This document shows, piece by piece, positions 51,286-61,700 of a DNA stretch of 64,000 nt. Origin of the DNA: Paenibacillus_E qinlingensis_A (GTDB lineage: Bacteria > Bacillota > Bacilli > Paenibacillales > NBRC-103111); contig NZ_JAVDSB010000002.1 in assembly GCF_031455095.1 (NCBI RefSeq), forward strand, positions 1 to 64,000, read 5' to 3'. Position 1 is the stretch's first letter. Each line of letters begins with the position of its first letter. Position numbers and translations under genes: made by a program. The notes beneath the pieces were generated by a model. The model searched no databases. It was not told the DNA's origin and was given only the letters and a program-made list of their open reading frames with translations.

Positions 51286-53115
51286 TTACCCTGCCCGCTC
51301 CTCTAAGGAGGACTCACACATAGCTAGCGGAAGGCGTAGCGTGATGCGGGTTCCCATGTGAGAACCGCTCTCGAAGAGAAACTGTGATTCATTGCCATAG
51401 TACATTTTCATTCGGGCAACGACGTTACGCAGACCAAATAGATCCTTCTCCTTTTTCAAATCCGTAGATATGCCTTCCACAGCCTGCTTAGAAGCCTCCT
51501 CCAATTTGCCACAAATATAGGTGAGTCGATCTGGACTGACGCCTACTCCGTTGTCGCACACTTCAAGAACGAGATGGCCACCATCCAGATAGGAGGAAAT
51601 GGCGAGTTCACCGCCACCACTCTGTTTCTCCAAACCATGCAAAACCGCATTTTCCACCAAAGGCTGTAGGAGAAGCTTCAGCACATGATAGTGCGCGCTT
51701 TCCTCAGCAATCTCGAAGCGAACCGTGAAATGATCAAGGAATCGCAACTGTTGCACTTTAATGTAGTATTTCAAATGCTCGATCGTTTCCCTCACCGGAA
51801 ATGTCTCATTTCCCTTGTTAAGACTTAGTCGGAAAAATTTCGACAAATTCAACACCATTTCGCTGATTTCATCCGCCTCATAGTTTTTAGCTGTCCAATA
51901 AATGGAATCCAGCGTGTTGTAGAGGAAATGGGGATTGATTTGTGACTGCAGAAATTTCAATTCCATTTTAGACAATAACAATTGTTTCTCATAGTGATCT
52001 CGGATCAGCGTTTTCTGATTCTCCGCCATCCGATTAAAGGATTCGATCACATAGCCCAATTCATCGATCCGTGTATCTTCCAGCTGAATGGTGAAATTAC
52101 CGGTCCGGAGCTGCTTCATCCCATAGGCCAGCTTCCTCAGTGGCGCGGAAATACCTCGATAAATGATCCAGGATGTCCAGATAGCAAGTACCAAGCTGAC
52201 GACTAGAATGCCATAAGAGAAAATTTTTAACGAGTCGGTATGACTCCGAATTTCCCACAAAGGCTGCTCCATCATCAGCGTCCACCCGGATAGTTTCGAC
52301 TTCACGTTGATCGTTACCATCTCCGTACCGGTCTGTGGTGATTTACGAATCGTTCTTACTTTATCCACCTTGCCCCACACCTGGGAATTCACACTTCTGC
52401 CCGTGCCGGTTATCGATCTTCCTTCATTATCAAATAAATAGATATTCGCATTTTCCGAAGGCAAAAGCGGTTTGGCGAGCTCGATTAGCGCACTCTTTTT
52501 AACCGAAAGGATGAGCAAGTTTGGATTCATCAACGTACGATTATAAGGGTCCATTGTCCGAATTAGATGCACACTATCGCTATCAAAATACGACTCACCT
52601 TGCTGCGGAGTAAAGAAAATCGTCCCCCCATTCGCTTCCATTAAATTGCGATACCATTCCTGATTCTCTGCTCCACCAGGCAGCTTGCCTCCTCCGAATT
52701 TCGTGGAAATGACGGTGCGTGATGGCATATGGATAATTGTAATTTGGTCGATTATGAGATTAACCGTCGTCATACTCGTGATCTGATCCATCACTTGAGC
52801 AAAATGAACGAATGACTGTTTCTCGGGTTCTTGACCGACAGACTGCAGCGTGGCATTGACATTCGTATCGAAAGCGATCAAAGAGGACAACTGCTCGATA
52901 TTTTGTAAAGTCAGATCGATATAATCCGTCATGGTATGCAGCGCGCCTTGTGTCCGCTCTCCCGTCTGCACCTCTACGATCGACTGCGATTTGGCAATGG
53001 CAAACAGACTGAACCCTGCTAACGGAAGTAGAATAAGTAAAAAATACCAAGTTAACCGAACTTGGATGTAACCAGCAAGCAATTTGCGAATTTTGGGAAG
53101 TATTTCTTTGGTCAT
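51286..53115 (-). CDS. Sensor histidine kinase (YesM type), no adjacent response regulator
   Basis: A 609-residue membrane kinase. A first span (about 19-42), an extracellular Cache-like domain to about 295, a second span, HAMP (SAPLRKLAYGMKQLRTGNF), His_kinase domain with QSQINPHFLYNTLDS, and HATPase with PLVENAVLHG and EVCDNGVGVS. The ATG at 53115 has GGAGG 8 bases upstream; five extra codons are less likely. Most YesM kinases sit beside a YesN regulator; here the neighbour is a binding lipoprotein instead, and the gene ends at a terminator. Its partner regulator must be elsewhere, or signalling is shared with another system. Confidence 0.9.
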   Translation of the reverse strand: MTKEILPKIRKLLAGYIQVRLTWYFLLILLPLAGFSLFAIAKSQSIVEVQTGERTQGALHTMTDYIDLTLQNIEQLSSLIAFDTNVNATLQSVGQEPEKQSFVHFAQVMDQITSMTTVNLIIDQITIIHMPSRTVISTKFGGGKLPGGAENQEWYRNLMEANGGTIFFTPQQGESYFDSDSVHLIRTMDPYNRTLMNPNLLILSVKKSALIELAKPLLPSENANIYLFDNEGRSITGTGRSVNSQVWGKVDKVRTIRKSPQTGTEMVTINVKSKLSGWTLMMEQPLWEIRSHTDSLKIFSYGILVVSLVLAIWTSWIIYRGISAPLRKLAYGMKQLRTGNFTIQLEDTRIDELGYVIESFNRMAENQKTLIRDHYEKQLLLSKMELKFLQSQINPHFLYNTLDSIYWTAKNYEADEISEMVLNLSKFFRLSLNKGNETFPVRETIEHLKYYIKVQQLRFLDHFTVRFEIAEESAHYHVLKLLLQPLVENAVLHGLEKQSGGGELAISSYLDGGHLVLEVCDNGVGVSPDRLTYICGKLEEASKQAVEGISTDLKKEKDLFGLRNVVARMKMYYGNESQFLFESGSHMGTRITLRLPLAMCESSLEERAG

Positions 53116-53173
53116 TTCGGCAACCTCCATTCATGACCGATTACACTCCGACAGATTGCCGGATTCACACGCC

Positions 53174-54679
53174 TTATTTGGTGGTTTCGCGCCACCACTC
53201 GTTTACTTCCCCGGCAATTTCATCACCGCCGGATTCCTTCCACTTTTTCACAAACGCATCAAATTCTTCTATCGGACTCAATCCCGCAATGATTCGTGTA
53301 AATGTCTCTTCTTGCAGCTTAGACAGCTTAACTTGGTGCTTACCCATAGCCGGTGTTGGCGGTCCATTGAACTGATCTTCCATTAAATTGTTCTCAATCC
53401 GCTGTATGTTGTCGTATAAATGAAACTGCTCACCGAGTGCCTCCAGTCGATCTTTTGTTACGACCGGATCTGCCATATCCGCTAATGCGCCATAAATGCC
53501 ACGATAACCTTGCTTCGCGTGTTCATCAAAACGAATAGATAATTTCCCGTTCACTCGGTTCCAAACTTCGTTCTCAAAACCTAGCTTGAGGCTTGTTTGA
53601 CCTGGGCCAGCGACGAAATCCAACAATTTAACGACCGCTTCTGGCTTCTCACTTTTGATAGGAACCACATTGTAGGATCGGACGATGGAGGTGCTGTATA
53701 CGCCATGCTTCCCGCCAGGACCGACCGGAAATTCTAGCGGAATCCACACGGCATTCGGATCTTTTTTACGATTGGCTGCAATATGGGCGCGCGTATCCGA
53801 CCAAGCTGCCGAGAATAGGCCGACTCGTCCATTTACAATCTTTTCACCTAGGACGTCAATTTTATTCAGCGGGAATTCCGGATCTAGAACACCCTCGTCG
53901 TACAAGCCCCGAAGATATAGCAGCGCCTCTTTCATTTCCGGAAGAATACCCGAATATATCAGCTTTCCGTCCCGTTTGTACCATGCTTTCATTTGTACGC
54001 CAAATGCACCAAGAAAAGGCGACGTTCTGCGAAGACGCTCTAGAATCGATACGCCATAGGTATCATTTTTCCCATTACCATCCGGGTCTCTTTGAGCAAA
54101 AGCCCTCATTACCGTCTTATATTCTTCTACCGTCTTCGGGGGCTGAAGACCGAGCTTATCGAGCCAGTCTTTGCGAGCATACATGATTTCGGTTCCCTTT
54201 ACTTCGTTTAAGCTTGGTATCGCATAGATCTTGCCATTCACTGTGACATTATCCCAAGCTTCTTTTGGAATCTTGGCTTTTAAATTAGCCCCATATTTAT
54301 CAATGTAATCATTTAATGGGGTGAGCGCTTTTTGATTAACAAAATGTATAAACCACGATGGATCACTGGTATTCAACAAATCTGGCGGCTCGCCGGATGC
54401 CATGATAACGTTTAACTTTTCATCATAACCATTCAGTGGAGGAAGCGTGACATTGACCTGAACGCCAATATTCTTTTCTATATAGCTTAGATAGGGATTA
54501 TGATTCTCATCCATGTTTTCTGGAAAGTTCATACCTAAGCTATTCGCCACGATTCGTATCGTAGGTTCGTTAGCGGTATCTACTCTATTATCTTCATTCA
54601 TATCCAATTTAGGAATGCCACAGCCAGCTGTTAAACAGCCTAAGAGAATGACCAGCAAGGTTGTTTGCAATCTTTTCAT
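53174..54679 (-). CDS. Substrate-binding lipoprotein without neighbouring permeases
   Basis: A 501-residue lipoprotein: lipobox LTAGC with Cys20, then directly an LplA-type binding fold (KLNVIMASGEPPDLL, AQRDPDGNGKNDTYG). AGGGGTGATGG precedes the start. It lies between an SGNH esterase and a YesM-type kinase with no ABC permease within reach, so it may either feed a transporter coded elsewhere or act as the ligand-sensing partner of the kinase. Confidence 0.88.
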   Translation of the reverse strand: MKRLQTTLLVILLGCLTAGCGIPKLDMNEDNRVDTANEPTIRIVANSLGMNFPENMDENHNPYLSYIEKNIGVQVNVTLPPLNGYDEKLNVIMASGEPPDLLNTSDPSWFIHFVNQKALTPLNDYIDKYGANLKAKIPKEAWDNVTVNGKIYAIPSLNEVKGTEIMYARKDWLDKLGLQPPKTVEEYKTVMRAFAQRDPDGNGKNDTYGVSILERLRRTSPFLGAFGVQMKAWYKRDGKLIYSGILPEMKEALLYLRGLYDEGVLDPEFPLNKIDVLGEKIVNGRVGLFSAAWSDTRAHIAANRKKDPNAVWIPLEFPVGPGGKHGVYSTSIVRSYNVVPIKSEKPEAVVKLLDFVAGPGQTSLKLGFENEVWNRVNGKLSIRFDEHAKQGYRGIYGALADMADPVVTKDRLEALGEQFHLYDNIQRIENNLMEDQFNGPPTPAMGKHQVKLSKLQEETFTRIIAGLSPIEEFDAFVKKWKESGGDEIAGEVNEWWRETTK

Positions 54680-54716
54680 CGAACCATCACCCCTTCAGAC
54701 TTAGCCAAACAAGCAA

Positions 54717-55820
54717 TCAAGAAGAGAGTATCTTCTTCAGTAACGGTGTCAGTCCATCTGCCATCCGCATAAACCCGAGATCCGTCGGATGAACACCATC
54801 GACTGTACATTCGTGAGCATTTTCACCAAGCAATTGAGCGCCCTCGTAATAATAAATGTTAGCGTCACCATTTTCTTGCAGCTGTTCAACCGTTCGCATC
54901 TGGACTTGCTTGCGCTTCTCTTTCTCCTGCCGCAACTGTGTTTGAAAGCGTTCCTTTGCGTATGAAATGCTTGAGATCACGAGTATTGGCGTCAGCGCAT
55001 GTTGGTTGCGGTAAATACGAATAAATTCAGGCAATGTCTGTTGTAGTCTTTCTGACGAAACGCAATTTGCCTCATAGTCCAACACGAGACACGCTGGGTC
55101 TGGTATTTCTGCTACAAGATGCGCAAGCTCTGGCTCTCCTTTGCCATTCCCTGAGAAACCTAAGTTCAGGAATTCTCTATTAATACGCCTTGATAATATA
55201 TTGGTATACGCCATGCCAGGTCGTGAAGCACAACCTCCCTGCGTGATAGATGTACCATAAAAAATGATTTTCTCCTTGCTTTCGTAGGCAATAGGAGATG
55301 TGATTTGAGCAGCTGGGTCTACACCGACCCAAACTTCTACTACGCCTTGATAGAGTGGAAAATTCAACGTAATACTTCGATATTCTCGTTCCATATCCGC
55401 AAACAATACACTTTCGAATTCCGTAAGTTTGGCATCATACAGGGTTGTGCTGTAATAAAACTGTTCCCCATAAGCGCCTATGTAGCAGTCGAAACCGCAC
55501 TGTCCCGTTGCTGGCATATGGTACATATTCGCAGCCCCTGCCAGTTTCACTTGGATAGCTAACGAAGTTGCGTTCGTCGTGAAGCGAATTTGTCCGCCAG
55601 CCGTGCAATTTGCCAAGCTATTCACTGCTTCCGGGAGTTCCCACGCTGGGTGTGTTGGCAACCTGCGATAAAGCCTCTCCTCGTTCAGCCAGCCAAAGCC
55701 TGCTACGTGAAATGGCTGCTCGAGGGGTGAAAACCAATGATACGTATCGTCCACCAATTGTTGAATCCGCATATTCGAATCCAAGTGCAAGGGGTTACTT
55801 GATTGTTGTTGATTCGCCAT
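54717..55820 (-). CDS. SGNH/GDSL-type esterase with N-terminal GxDLY-like domain
   Basis: A 367-residue hydrolase without signal peptide. The N-terminal beta-sandwich carries HVAGFGWLNEERLYRRLP, the GxDLY-like signature; the SGNH domain starts near 180 with the nucleophile in FYGTSITQGG, a middle segment LDYEANC and the catalytic Asp/His in DGVHPTDLG. Such enzymes remove acyl (often acetyl) groups from sugars. It opens the three-gene operon with the orphan binding protein and kinase. GAGGAGG precedes the start. The 220 bases to the divergent FAD gene carry promoters for both directions that I could not place with confidence. Confidence 0.85.
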   Translation of the reverse strand: MANQQQSSNPLHLDSNMRIQQLVDDTYHWFSPLEQPFHVAGFGWLNEERLYRRLPTHPAWELPEAVNSLANCTAGGQIRFTTNATSLAIQVKLAGAANMYHMPATGQCGFDCYIGAYGEQFYYSTTLYDAKLTEFESVLFADMEREYRSITLNFPLYQGVVEVWVGVDPAAQITSPIAYESKEKIIFYGTSITQGGCASRPGMAYTNILSRRINREFLNLGFSGNGKGEPELAHLVAEIPDPACLVLDYEANCVSSERLQQTLPEFIRIYRNQHALTPILVISSISYAKERFQTQLRQEKEKRKQVQMRTVEQLQENGDANIYYYEGAQLLGENAHECTVDGVHPTDLGFMRMADGLTPLLKKILSS

Positions 55821-56040
55821 CTTGCATATCCTCCTCTACCTTCGCTTACCGTCTATTCCTCTACTTGCTTGTTATGAAACTTCGCCTTCTAGGAGGCAAT
55901 CCCTTTTTTTCATAGCCAATGGGTTATTAAAGTACCAAAAGAAGTCATGGTCCTCCGCTGTGGCTCTTTACCAGCTGTAATACAATAGGGATAACCTGTG
56001 AATGCTTGCAGGCGAATTGGAAAAGGAGGGACTATCTGCA

Positions 56041-57639
56041 TTGGTGACCACAAACAACACACCTATTAGGCATGAATACCATGCTGATATCGTCGTAATC
56101 GGCGGTGGTACCGGTGGCTGCACAGCTGCTCTCGCTGCTGCTAAGTCAGGGAAACAAGTCATCATGACCGAGGAAACGGACTGGATTGGCGGCCAATTAA
56201 CGAGCCAGGCCGTTCCGCCAGATGAACATCCGTGGATCGAACAATTTGGCTGCACACGCACCTATCGCCAGTTTCGGGAAGGAGTACGTGACTATTATCG
56301 CCGCCATTTCCCGCTTACAGCAGAGGCACGTACACGAACGTTGCTTAATCCCGGTAATGGCGGTGTTTCACGCTTATGCCACGAGCCGCGCGCTGCTCTA
56401 GCCGTCTTGCAGGATATGCTCGCTCCCTACGTGAACAGCGGGAGGTTGCAGATTCTAACTCGCCATCGGATAGAATCCGTCTCAGTCGATGGCAATGATG
56501 TCCGTTCTGTCACGGTTCGCAATCTGATGAGTGGCGATCCGGTGTTGTTAACTGCCGCCTATTTCCTTGACGCCACAGAGTGTGGCGATATGCTCCCGCT
56601 AGCTGGCGCGGAATATGTGACAGGGGCTGAGTCCAAAAGCGAGACTGGTGAGCCGCATGCAGTAGATGGCGAAGCATTGCCACAGGACATGCAGGGCTTT
56701 ACTTACTGCTTCGCCATGGATTATATCGAAGGCGAAGATCACACCATTGCGCGTCCTGAGCGCTACGATTTCTGGAAAGAATACAAAGCGGAATTCTGGC
56801 CTGATCGCTTGCTCAGCTGGTCCGGTGTTCGCCCTCAAACGCTGGAACCTGTTTCCTATGAACTATTTGAAGGTACAGAAAAGTACTCCCTATTTTTCTA
56901 CCGACGCATCATTGATAGCAAGAATTTTCAGGATGGCTTTTATCCTGGCGACATCACGCTCGTCAACTGGCCGCAGAATGACTACTGGCTGGGTTCGATT
57001 ATCGATGTCAACGAGGAGGACAGAGAGCGAAGCCTCTGGGATGCCAAACAGCTCAGTCTATCGCTGCTCTATTGGCTGCAAGCAGAAGCACCACGTCCTG
57101 ACGGAGGGCAAGGCTACCCTGGCCTTCGACTGCGCAAAGATATCGTGGGGACCGAGGACGGACTGGCTATGTATCCCTACATACGAGAGTCGCGCAGAAT
57201 TAAAGCGGAATTCACCGTCTTGGAGCAGCATGTGAGCACTGCTTGCCGGCCTGATGGGAAAGCCGAGAACTTCCCCGATTCCGTGGGTATCGGCTGTTAT
57301 CGCATAGACCTGCATCCGAGCACGGGCAACCGTCATTATATAGATATTTCTTCTTTGCCGTTCCAGATTCCACTAGGCAGCTTGATTCCCATTCGTATGA
57401 ACAATTTACTCCCAGCATGTAAGAATCTAGGTGTTACCCACATTACTAACGGCTGTTATCGTCTCCATCCTGTCGAATGGAACATTGGCGAAGCCGCTGG
57501 ATATCTAGCTAGTCACTGCATCGATCGCGGAATCATCCCCCGTGAGGTACGTAATACGGAATCTGAGCTTCACGTTTTTCAACGTAAGCTTGAAAGCTAT
57601 GGCATCGAGCTGTCTTGGCCCACGATTCGTCCCGTCTAA
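56041..57639 (+). CDS. FAD-dependent oxidoreductase (FAD_oxidored type)
   Basis: A 532-residue flavoprotein. The FAD-binding motif is DIVVIGGGTGGCTAALAAA at about 16-34, followed by ETDWIGGQLTSQAVPPDEH, a signature of the PF12831-like group, and a C-terminal flavin segment NLLPACKNLGVTHITNG. I place the start at the TTG at 56041, 10 bases after AAAAGGAGGG; an ATG at 56002 in frame precedes that site and is less likely. It is first in a plus-strand operon with a Gfo/Idh/MocA dehydrogenase and a secreted GHL10-like protein, suggesting oxidation of a sugar derivative. Substrate unknown. Confidence 0.85.
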   Translation: MVTTNNTPIRHEYHADIVVIGGGTGGCTAALAAAKSGKQVIMTEETDWIGGQLTSQAVPPDEHPWIEQFGCTRTYRQFREGVRDYYRRHFPLTAEARTRTLLNPGNGGVSRLCHEPRAALAVLQDMLAPYVNSGRLQILTRHRIESVSVDGNDVRSVTVRNLMSGDPVLLTAAYFLDATECGDMLPLAGAEYVTGAESKSETGEPHAVDGEALPQDMQGFTYCFAMDYIEGEDHTIARPERYDFWKEYKAEFWPDRLLSWSGVRPQTLEPVSYELFEGTEKYSLFFYRRIIDSKNFQDGFYPGDITLVNWPQNDYWLGSIIDVNEEDRERSLWDAKQLSLSLLYWLQAEAPRPDGGQGYPGLRLRKDIVGTEDGLAMYPYIRESRRIKAEFTVLEQHVSTACRPDGKAENFPDSVGIGCYRIDLHPSTGNRHYIDISSLPFQIPLGSLIPIRMNNLLPACKNLGVTHITNGCYRLHPVEWNIGEAAGYLASHCIDRGIIPREVRNTESELHVFQRKLESYGIELSWPTIRPV

Positions 57640-57671
57640 GCTTAACTATTCTAATGAAGAGGTGTTCGTAG

Positions 57672-58730
57672 ATGAGCAAAATACGTATTGGCGTTATTGG
57701 CGCAGGCTCTATTTCTGAAATGCATTTGAAATCCTACCATAATAATCCGGATGCAGAACTTTATGCGATTTGTGATTTGAATGAGGAGCGCGCACAAGCA
57801 AAAGCAGAGAAATACGGAATTCCCCACATTTATACAGACTATAAGGAGCTGCTCGCCAATGAGGCTGTAGATGCGATTAGTATCTGTACGTGGAACAATA
57901 GTCATGCTCAAATCTCCATAGCTGCTTTAGAAGCTGGTAAAAACGTACTCACCGAAAAACCGCTCTGTACCTCGGTTAACGAAGCGCTTGCTGTAGAGGA
58001 TGCTGTTCGACGTACAGGTAAAACGCTTCAGGTCGGCTTTGTGCGCCGATACGCTTCAAATACCCGCATCATCAAATCCTTTCTGGATAACAACGAGCTT
58101 GGCGAAATTTATTATGCAAAAGCTTCGTGTATTCGTCGTCTGGGCAATCCAGGTGGCTGGTTCTCCGATGTTGAACGTTCTGGCGGCGGCCCGTTAATTG
58201 ATGTTGGGGTGCATGTCATTGACCTGTGCTGGTATTTGATGGGTCGACCAAAAGTGAAGTCCATCTCCGGCAATACGTACAAGAAACTTGGCAACCGTGC
58301 CAATGTGAAAAATCTCGCCTTTTACAAAGCAGCAGATTATGACCCTACGCATAATACGGTCGAGGACTTGGCGAATGCCTTAATTCGCTTTGAGAACGGT
58401 GCCTCCATTCTCGTTGATGTCAGTTTTACGCTTCATGCCAAGGAAGATGAATTGACAGTGAAGCTGTACGGTGAAAAAGGCGGAGCCGAGTTGGAGCCGC
58501 AGCTATCCATCATTACGGAGAAGTACGATACGATCTTGAACCTCACACCGCAGATCAATAACTTAAGCTTCGATTTTGTTGCCGGTTTTCAGGATGAAAT
58601 CAATTACTTTATTGAAGTGTGTCAAGGTAAAAAGGAAACCCTCTCGCCTGTACAAGACGGAGTCGAGATGATGAAAATACTTTGCGGTGTCTATGAATCT
58701 AGCGAAAAAGGTGAAGAAATCCGCTTCTAG
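57672..58730 (+). CDS. Gfo/Idh/MocA family oxidoreductase
   Basis: A 352-residue classical family member: Rossmann motif GVIGAGSISEMHLKSY at 7-22, Lys in VLTEKPLCTS, and RRLGNPGGWFSDVERSGGGPLIDVGVHVIDLCWYLMG with the catalytic-type Asp/His pair of inositol and sugar dehydrogenases. GAAGAGGTG precedes the ATG. It sits 32 bases after the FAD gene and 18 before the surface protein gene. Confidence 0.9.
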   Translation: MSKIRIGVIGAGSISEMHLKSYHNNPDAELYAICDLNEERAQAKAEKYGIPHIYTDYKELLANEAVDAISICTWNNSHAQISIAALEAGKNVLTEKPLCTSVNEALAVEDAVRRTGKTLQVGFVRRYASNTRIIKSFLDNNELGEIYYAKASCIRRLGNPGGWFSDVERSGGGPLIDVGVHVIDLCWYLMGRPKVKSISGNTYKKLGNRANVKNLAFYKAADYDPTHNTVEDLANALIRFENGASILVDVSFTLHAKEDELTVKLYGEKGGAELEPQLSIITEKYDTILNLTPQINNLSFDFVAGFQDEINYFIEVCQGKKETLSPVQDGVEMMKILCGVYESSEKGEEIRF

Positions 58731-58748
58731 GGAAGGAACGTGAAACCA

Positions 58749-61700
58749 GTGAAACAATCGAAATGGCTAATCATGACCTTATTGATTACATTACTCGCTT
58801 CTTCTTGGTCCATAACCGCATCTGCGGCAATCAGTCCCACCGATTTTATTGAAGTTGAAGCTGCGCCCGTCGATATCACCATTGATATTGAAGGTCCGCG
58901 CAAGCAAATTAATGCCGTTGACACCGATATGAGTCGAATCACCGATTATGTGGCTTTGTACACGACGGAATTTGCTTCACAAATTACGGTTGGTACCACC
59001 TCTATCGGCGTTGTCGTTGACTCAACGAATCACGTGACACGGGTTGTTAACCCTTCCATCAACGGAGCTGTGCCCGTCTGGACAGGGCCAACGACCCTTG
59101 TGATCCCGCAAGGCGGCTTCATCCTCGTAGCGAACGATGACAGTTGGGCGAATAAAACTTTTAAACAGTATCTCGCCAAAAACTTCAAGGTCGGCGACCT
59201 CATTAAGCTGCGCAAAAATGGTGAAGCCGTTCCCGTCAGTGCACTTATGACAGGCCAAGGACCACAAGCACGTCTTAAACTAGATAATGACGACTGGTTT
59301 ACAGTAACCACACCGAAAACGACGGTCTCCGGTAAGCTTGAAAACGTAGAATCCGGCGTCACCTATGGGCTCCGCATCAACCAACAAGCAGTTACTTTAC
59401 AGACGAACGGCACCTTCCAAGGTGAGATTAACCTTACGGAGGGGGTTAATTATTTAGATGTCGTCGCCTCTAAAAACGGCGTAGAAAACGATCGTAAGAC
59501 GTTAGTCGCGTTTTATAAGAAACAAACGAGCACGGCTAAGGAAGTCGTCCTCTGGGTTGACCAAGGCACGAATATTTTCAAGCTGCAAACTCCTGAAAAC
59601 ATTCGCGATATGCTAACCAAGGCGAAGGATGCTGGCGTTACAGCCGTAGCGCTTGATGTCAAAGGCGTCGAAGGCTTCGCCAACTATAAAAAGAACGATT
59701 TGACTGGGCGTCCGCATATCTCACAGATGACCGCACCAACGCGTGCGGGTGCGAATCCGAATCTGGATATGCTGGAGGAGTTTATCAAGTATGGGCATCA
59801 GCTGGGGATTAAAATCCACGCAGCCTTCAACGTGTTTGCGGAAGGTTCACCTGCGCACAACGAGTATGCACTGCTGAACCAGCATCTAGATTGGGAAGAG
59901 CAAGTGTATCGCCCTGAGGATAACGGTCAAATTTTGCGGCTGCGTGAAAGCAAATACTACACATCGGGCAAATCTCTCGTTGCTTTTGTAAACCCAGCCA
60001 ATGATGATGTTCGAGCGTTTGAGTTAAAGAACATGGAAGAAGTAATCAAGAACTATGATGTAGATGGCGTAGTTCTCGATCGCACCCGTTATGACAACGA
60101 AACAGCCGACTTTAGCCCGTTAACACGAGCTAAATTTGAGACGTTCCTCGCTGCACGGGGCAAATCGTTGACAAATTGGCCTGCGGATGTGTTTAGCTAT
60201 GTGAACAACGTGCGCCAAGCGGGGCCGCTCATCAATGACTGGTGGGAGTTCCGCTCACAAACGATCAAGACATTTACGGATGAGGTCCGTTTACTCACGG
60301 ATCGTTACACCGCTTTGAAAGGTCATAAAGTCTATTCCTCTGCTTACGTGGGGTCCTGGTTCGAGTCCTACTACTTGAACGGCGTGCACTGGGGCAGCCC
60401 GAATTTCAAATACGACAGTCGTTTACAACTACCGGACGATAGCTTATATACAGACTCATATGCACAGACCGGCTATGCAGGCAACATCGATTTCCTTATG
60501 ATTGGTACGTATCAAACGACACAAAAAGAAATCGAACATCATATTACCTTGGGCAATATCGTAACAAACGGTGAAGTTCCCATGTACGCGAGTATCGCTC
60601 TGGCGAACATCCAAGATCCTCCTCTGCAGCGTTCGGTGTTCCAAGCCGGCTTATCGCAATCGAACGGACTGATGCTTTTTGATCTTTCCCAAGTCAACTG
60701 GTCCGTAGTGAAGGCATCGCTCCATGATGTGGCCTATGTAAAAGATTATCAAATCGGCTCCAGTGTTCCTGGCAGTCCTGAGTCTTTCCTTGAAGCCGAT
60801 CTGTTTAATGTGAGTCGAAACGAGAACAATCTAAACATTTATTCAAACGACTTCGGTCAAACAACAGCAACCAGTACGTTCGGCGTGGAGGCCATTGTAG
60901 ACAGCGCAGGTAAAGTCACAAAGGTTGTAAACCAACAACAGGCCCTTAACTGGAACTGGGCCACAATGTCTCCGAATAACAGCGTGATCCCACAAGGCGG
61001 TTTCGTCATCTCAGCACTGGATGCTTCTGGCGTAAGAACGAGAAGGCAGCTAGTCGCTAGAACCTACAAGGTCGGAGATGACGTACGCTCGGCTGTGCTT
61101 CAGGGGTATCTGGATGATGCAAACACGAGTACAGCACTTCCTAATCTGGAGATGAAAGGCGAGGTTGACGTCGTTGGACCGGGGACAGCACGTGTTCTTT
61201 TGAATGGTGTACCTGCAACAGTCGCAAGTAATGGCGAATTTGTTGGCACTGTCCCGCTTGTCATAGGTAACAATGCCGTAAAAATCTCCGTTTATGTTGA
61301 CGGTCGCAAAACGAATGAAAAAACGATTAACGTCACACGCACAGCTCCCATCCTCACCGGTATCGAGCTTGATTCAACTGCCTATCGACTTGTTGCTGGC
61401 GACAAACATGCATCGGTTACGACCGCTGTCTACTCAGATCAAACTAAAGCCGTTGTAGCTGGGGTTTCTTACACATCTAGTAATCCGTCGGTAGCCTCTG
61501 TTTCAGCTGATGGAATCGTAACCGCCTTGAAAGCAGGTACAGCTGAAATCACGGCTACGTTTGAGGGTAAAACCGCTAAGTCCACAGTAATTGTCGTAGC
61601 CGTGACAAAACTTAGTTTTGACGAAAGCAAACATAGCCTTGTCAAAGGTGAAACGTACCTAGCACCACTCAAATTAACTTATTCCGATGGCGTAGAGAGC

